Origin: Pseudomonas sp. ERMR1:02
GTDB taxonomy: Bacteria; Pseudomonadota; Gammaproteobacteria; Pseudomonadales; Pseudomonadaceae
NCBI RefSeq assembly: GCF_002277815.1
Contig: NZ_NKJI01000002.1
Coordinates: forward strand, 186,001 to 250,000
Direction: 5' to 3'
DNA: 64,000 nt
Part shown: positions 63,066-64,000 of the stretch, piece after piece
Layout of the letters: each line of letters opens with the position of its first letter
Numbering within the stretch: the first letter of the stretch is position 1
The notes under the pieces: generated by a model
What the model was told of the DNA's origin: nothing
The model's database searches: none
The model's input: only the letters and a program-made list of their open reading frames with translations
Position numbers and translations under genes: made by a program

Positions 63066-64000
63066 TCAAGGCTCGCTCAGCACGTGTGCATGGCCGATGG
63101 TCGAGACGTGAACGGCGCTGCCGGCCGGTGGCGCGTACATGCCTGAACTGCGCACCAGCAGTGATCGGCCCGAGTCTTCACCGGATGCCGAAGACTGCAA
63201 CTCCACCGTAAGTGTGCAGGTGTTGCCGCTGAAATCCCGTTCGGTCACCACGGCGCGGCAACCTGCGACTTCCGCGCTATCGGGCAGGGCGCTGGCCAGT
63301 TGCAATTGCTCGGGCCGCAGCATGATCTGCGCCGCGCTGTTGTTGCGGTGGTTGTTGACCGGTATTCGCCCCAGATCGCAATGGGCCCAGCCGGCTTCGA
63401 TCCGGGCAGGCATGACCACGGCGTCGCCCAGAAACAAAGCGGTTTGTTCATCCTCGGGGTAGCGGTAAAGATCCAACGGATGCCCGGACTGTACCAGCCG
63501 GCCGTGGCGCATCACCGCCAGTTGATCGGCGAAGGACAGCGCTTCACTCTGGTCATGGGTGACCAGGATGGTGGTGACGCCGGCCTCCGCCAGCAATCGC
63601 GCGACCAGTTTGCGCATGTTGGCGCGCAGGCCGGTATCGAGCGCCGAAAACGGTTCGTCCAGCAACATCAGCCGCGGTTGCTGCGCCAGGGCGCGGGCCA
63701 GGGCTACCCGTTGCTGCTGACCACCGGACAGCTCGTGGGGCCAGCGCTGGGCCATGCTCGAGTCCAGGGCGACGCTGTCCATCAGTTCAGCCACGCGTTC
63801 CTGTTTTTCGCGGCCCGTGGTCGCCAGGCCGAAGCCGATGTTGGCCGCTACCGTCATGTGCGGGAACAGCGCGCCGTCCTGTGGCACATAGCCGATCAGG
63901 CGTTGATGCGCCGGCACCTCATGGGTGCTGTCGACCAGGGTCTGGCCGTTGAGCGACAGGTATCCGGAATCGGGGAACTCGAAGCCGGCGATCATCCGCA
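63066..64000 (-). CDS. fbpC: FbpC-type iron(III) ABC transporter ATPase (5' partial)
   Basis: The C-terminal 309 or so residues of an ABC ATPase; the gene runs past the window edge, so Walker A is not visible. Seen are the signature [20 protein letters not shown], Walker B LMLLDEPFSALD, the switch His in LVTHDQSEALSFAD, and a C-terminal TOBE domain. Q-loop context GYVPQDGALFPHMTVAANI and overall layout fit FbpC/AfuC ferric-iron importers; spermidine or sulfate-type ATPases are the alternative. Confidence 0.8.
   Translation of the reverse strand, partial: RMIAGFEFPDSGYLSLNGQTLVDSTHEVPAHQRLIGYVPQDGALFPHMTVAANIGFGLATTGREKQERVAELMDSVALDSSMAQRWPHELSGGQQQRVALARALAQQPRLMLLDEPFSALDTGLRANMRKLVARLLAEAGVTTILVTHDQSEALSFADQLAVMRHGRLVQSGHPLDLYRYPEDEQTALFLGDAVVMPARIEAGWAHCDLGRIPVNNHRNNSAAQIMLRPEQLQLASALPDSAEVAGCRAVVTERDFSGNTCTLTVELQSSASGEDSGRSLLVRSSGMYAPPAGSAVHVSTIGHAHVLSEP

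Overview
The window is chromosomal DNA of a fluorescent-group Pseudomonas (P. fluorescens complex). The evidence is gene content (ptxS-kguEKTD, aruH, efeUOB, a full arn operon, a Pseudomonas-type branched-chain acyl-CoA cluster), high GC with matching codon use, and about 20 inverted pairs of the REP sequence with core GTAGGAGC...GCGAAGG placed between genes. No rRNA, tRNA, CRISPR array, prophage or replication origin was seen.

Layout. 1-1.5 kb: the 3' end of a low-GC unknown gene and two LuxR-type regulators. 1.9-3.1: AruH-like arginine:pyruvate transaminase. 3.2-8.7: the 2-ketogluconate regulon (ptxS, kguE, kguK, kguT, kguD) with two identical PtxS palindromes. 8.7-11: LysE exporter, AraC regulator, DUF1345 membrane protein. 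11.1-17.7: RND efflux pump and adaptor, divergent from an RstAB-like two-component system. 17.8-20.1: a divergent cold-shock-domain protein, and a TPR/ECF sigma/anti-sigma operon whose sigma gene has no ATG, GTG or TTG at its ribosome site. 20.4-25.8: dienoyl-CoA isomerase, NudC, TSUP transporter, TetR/DUF1348 pair, PssA. 25.9-30.3: ferrous iron uptake (efeU, efeO, efeB, efeM) behind a Fur-like site. 30.5-41.3: AraC regulator and an isoleucine-type acyl-CoA operon, convergent with a valine-type pair; a 1.44 kb IS1111-group element sits between them inside a REP. 41.5-43.6: HPP protein and an MFS transporter. 43.9-51.1: LysR, an argininosuccinate-lyase-like enzyme, an amino-acid ABC transporter and two deacetylase-family enzymes, which look like one uptake and catabolic unit of unknown substrate. 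51.1-61.5: arnBCADTEF-ugd plus one extra glycosyltransferase, for lipid A aminoarabinose modification. 61.8-64: a possible 20-codon ORF, a lone tyrosine recombinase, and the start-truncated ATPase of an FbpC-type importer.

Eight genes between 29.8 and 57.3 kb (efeU, a deacetylase, the ABC permease, the lyase, the LysR gene, arnF, ugd, arnD) each look one base short in a homopolymer run. In every case adding one base restores the family's conserved sequence or expected start. Sequencing or assembly error is my first explanation; real decay is the alternative.

The least described items are the REP-targeting IS1111 element, whose non-coding end carries a 9-mer identical to its own insertion junction (a candidate guide RNA); the lyase/ABC/deacetylase cluster; the sigma gene apparently starting at ATC; and REP elements that encode the C-termini of KguK and EfeU.
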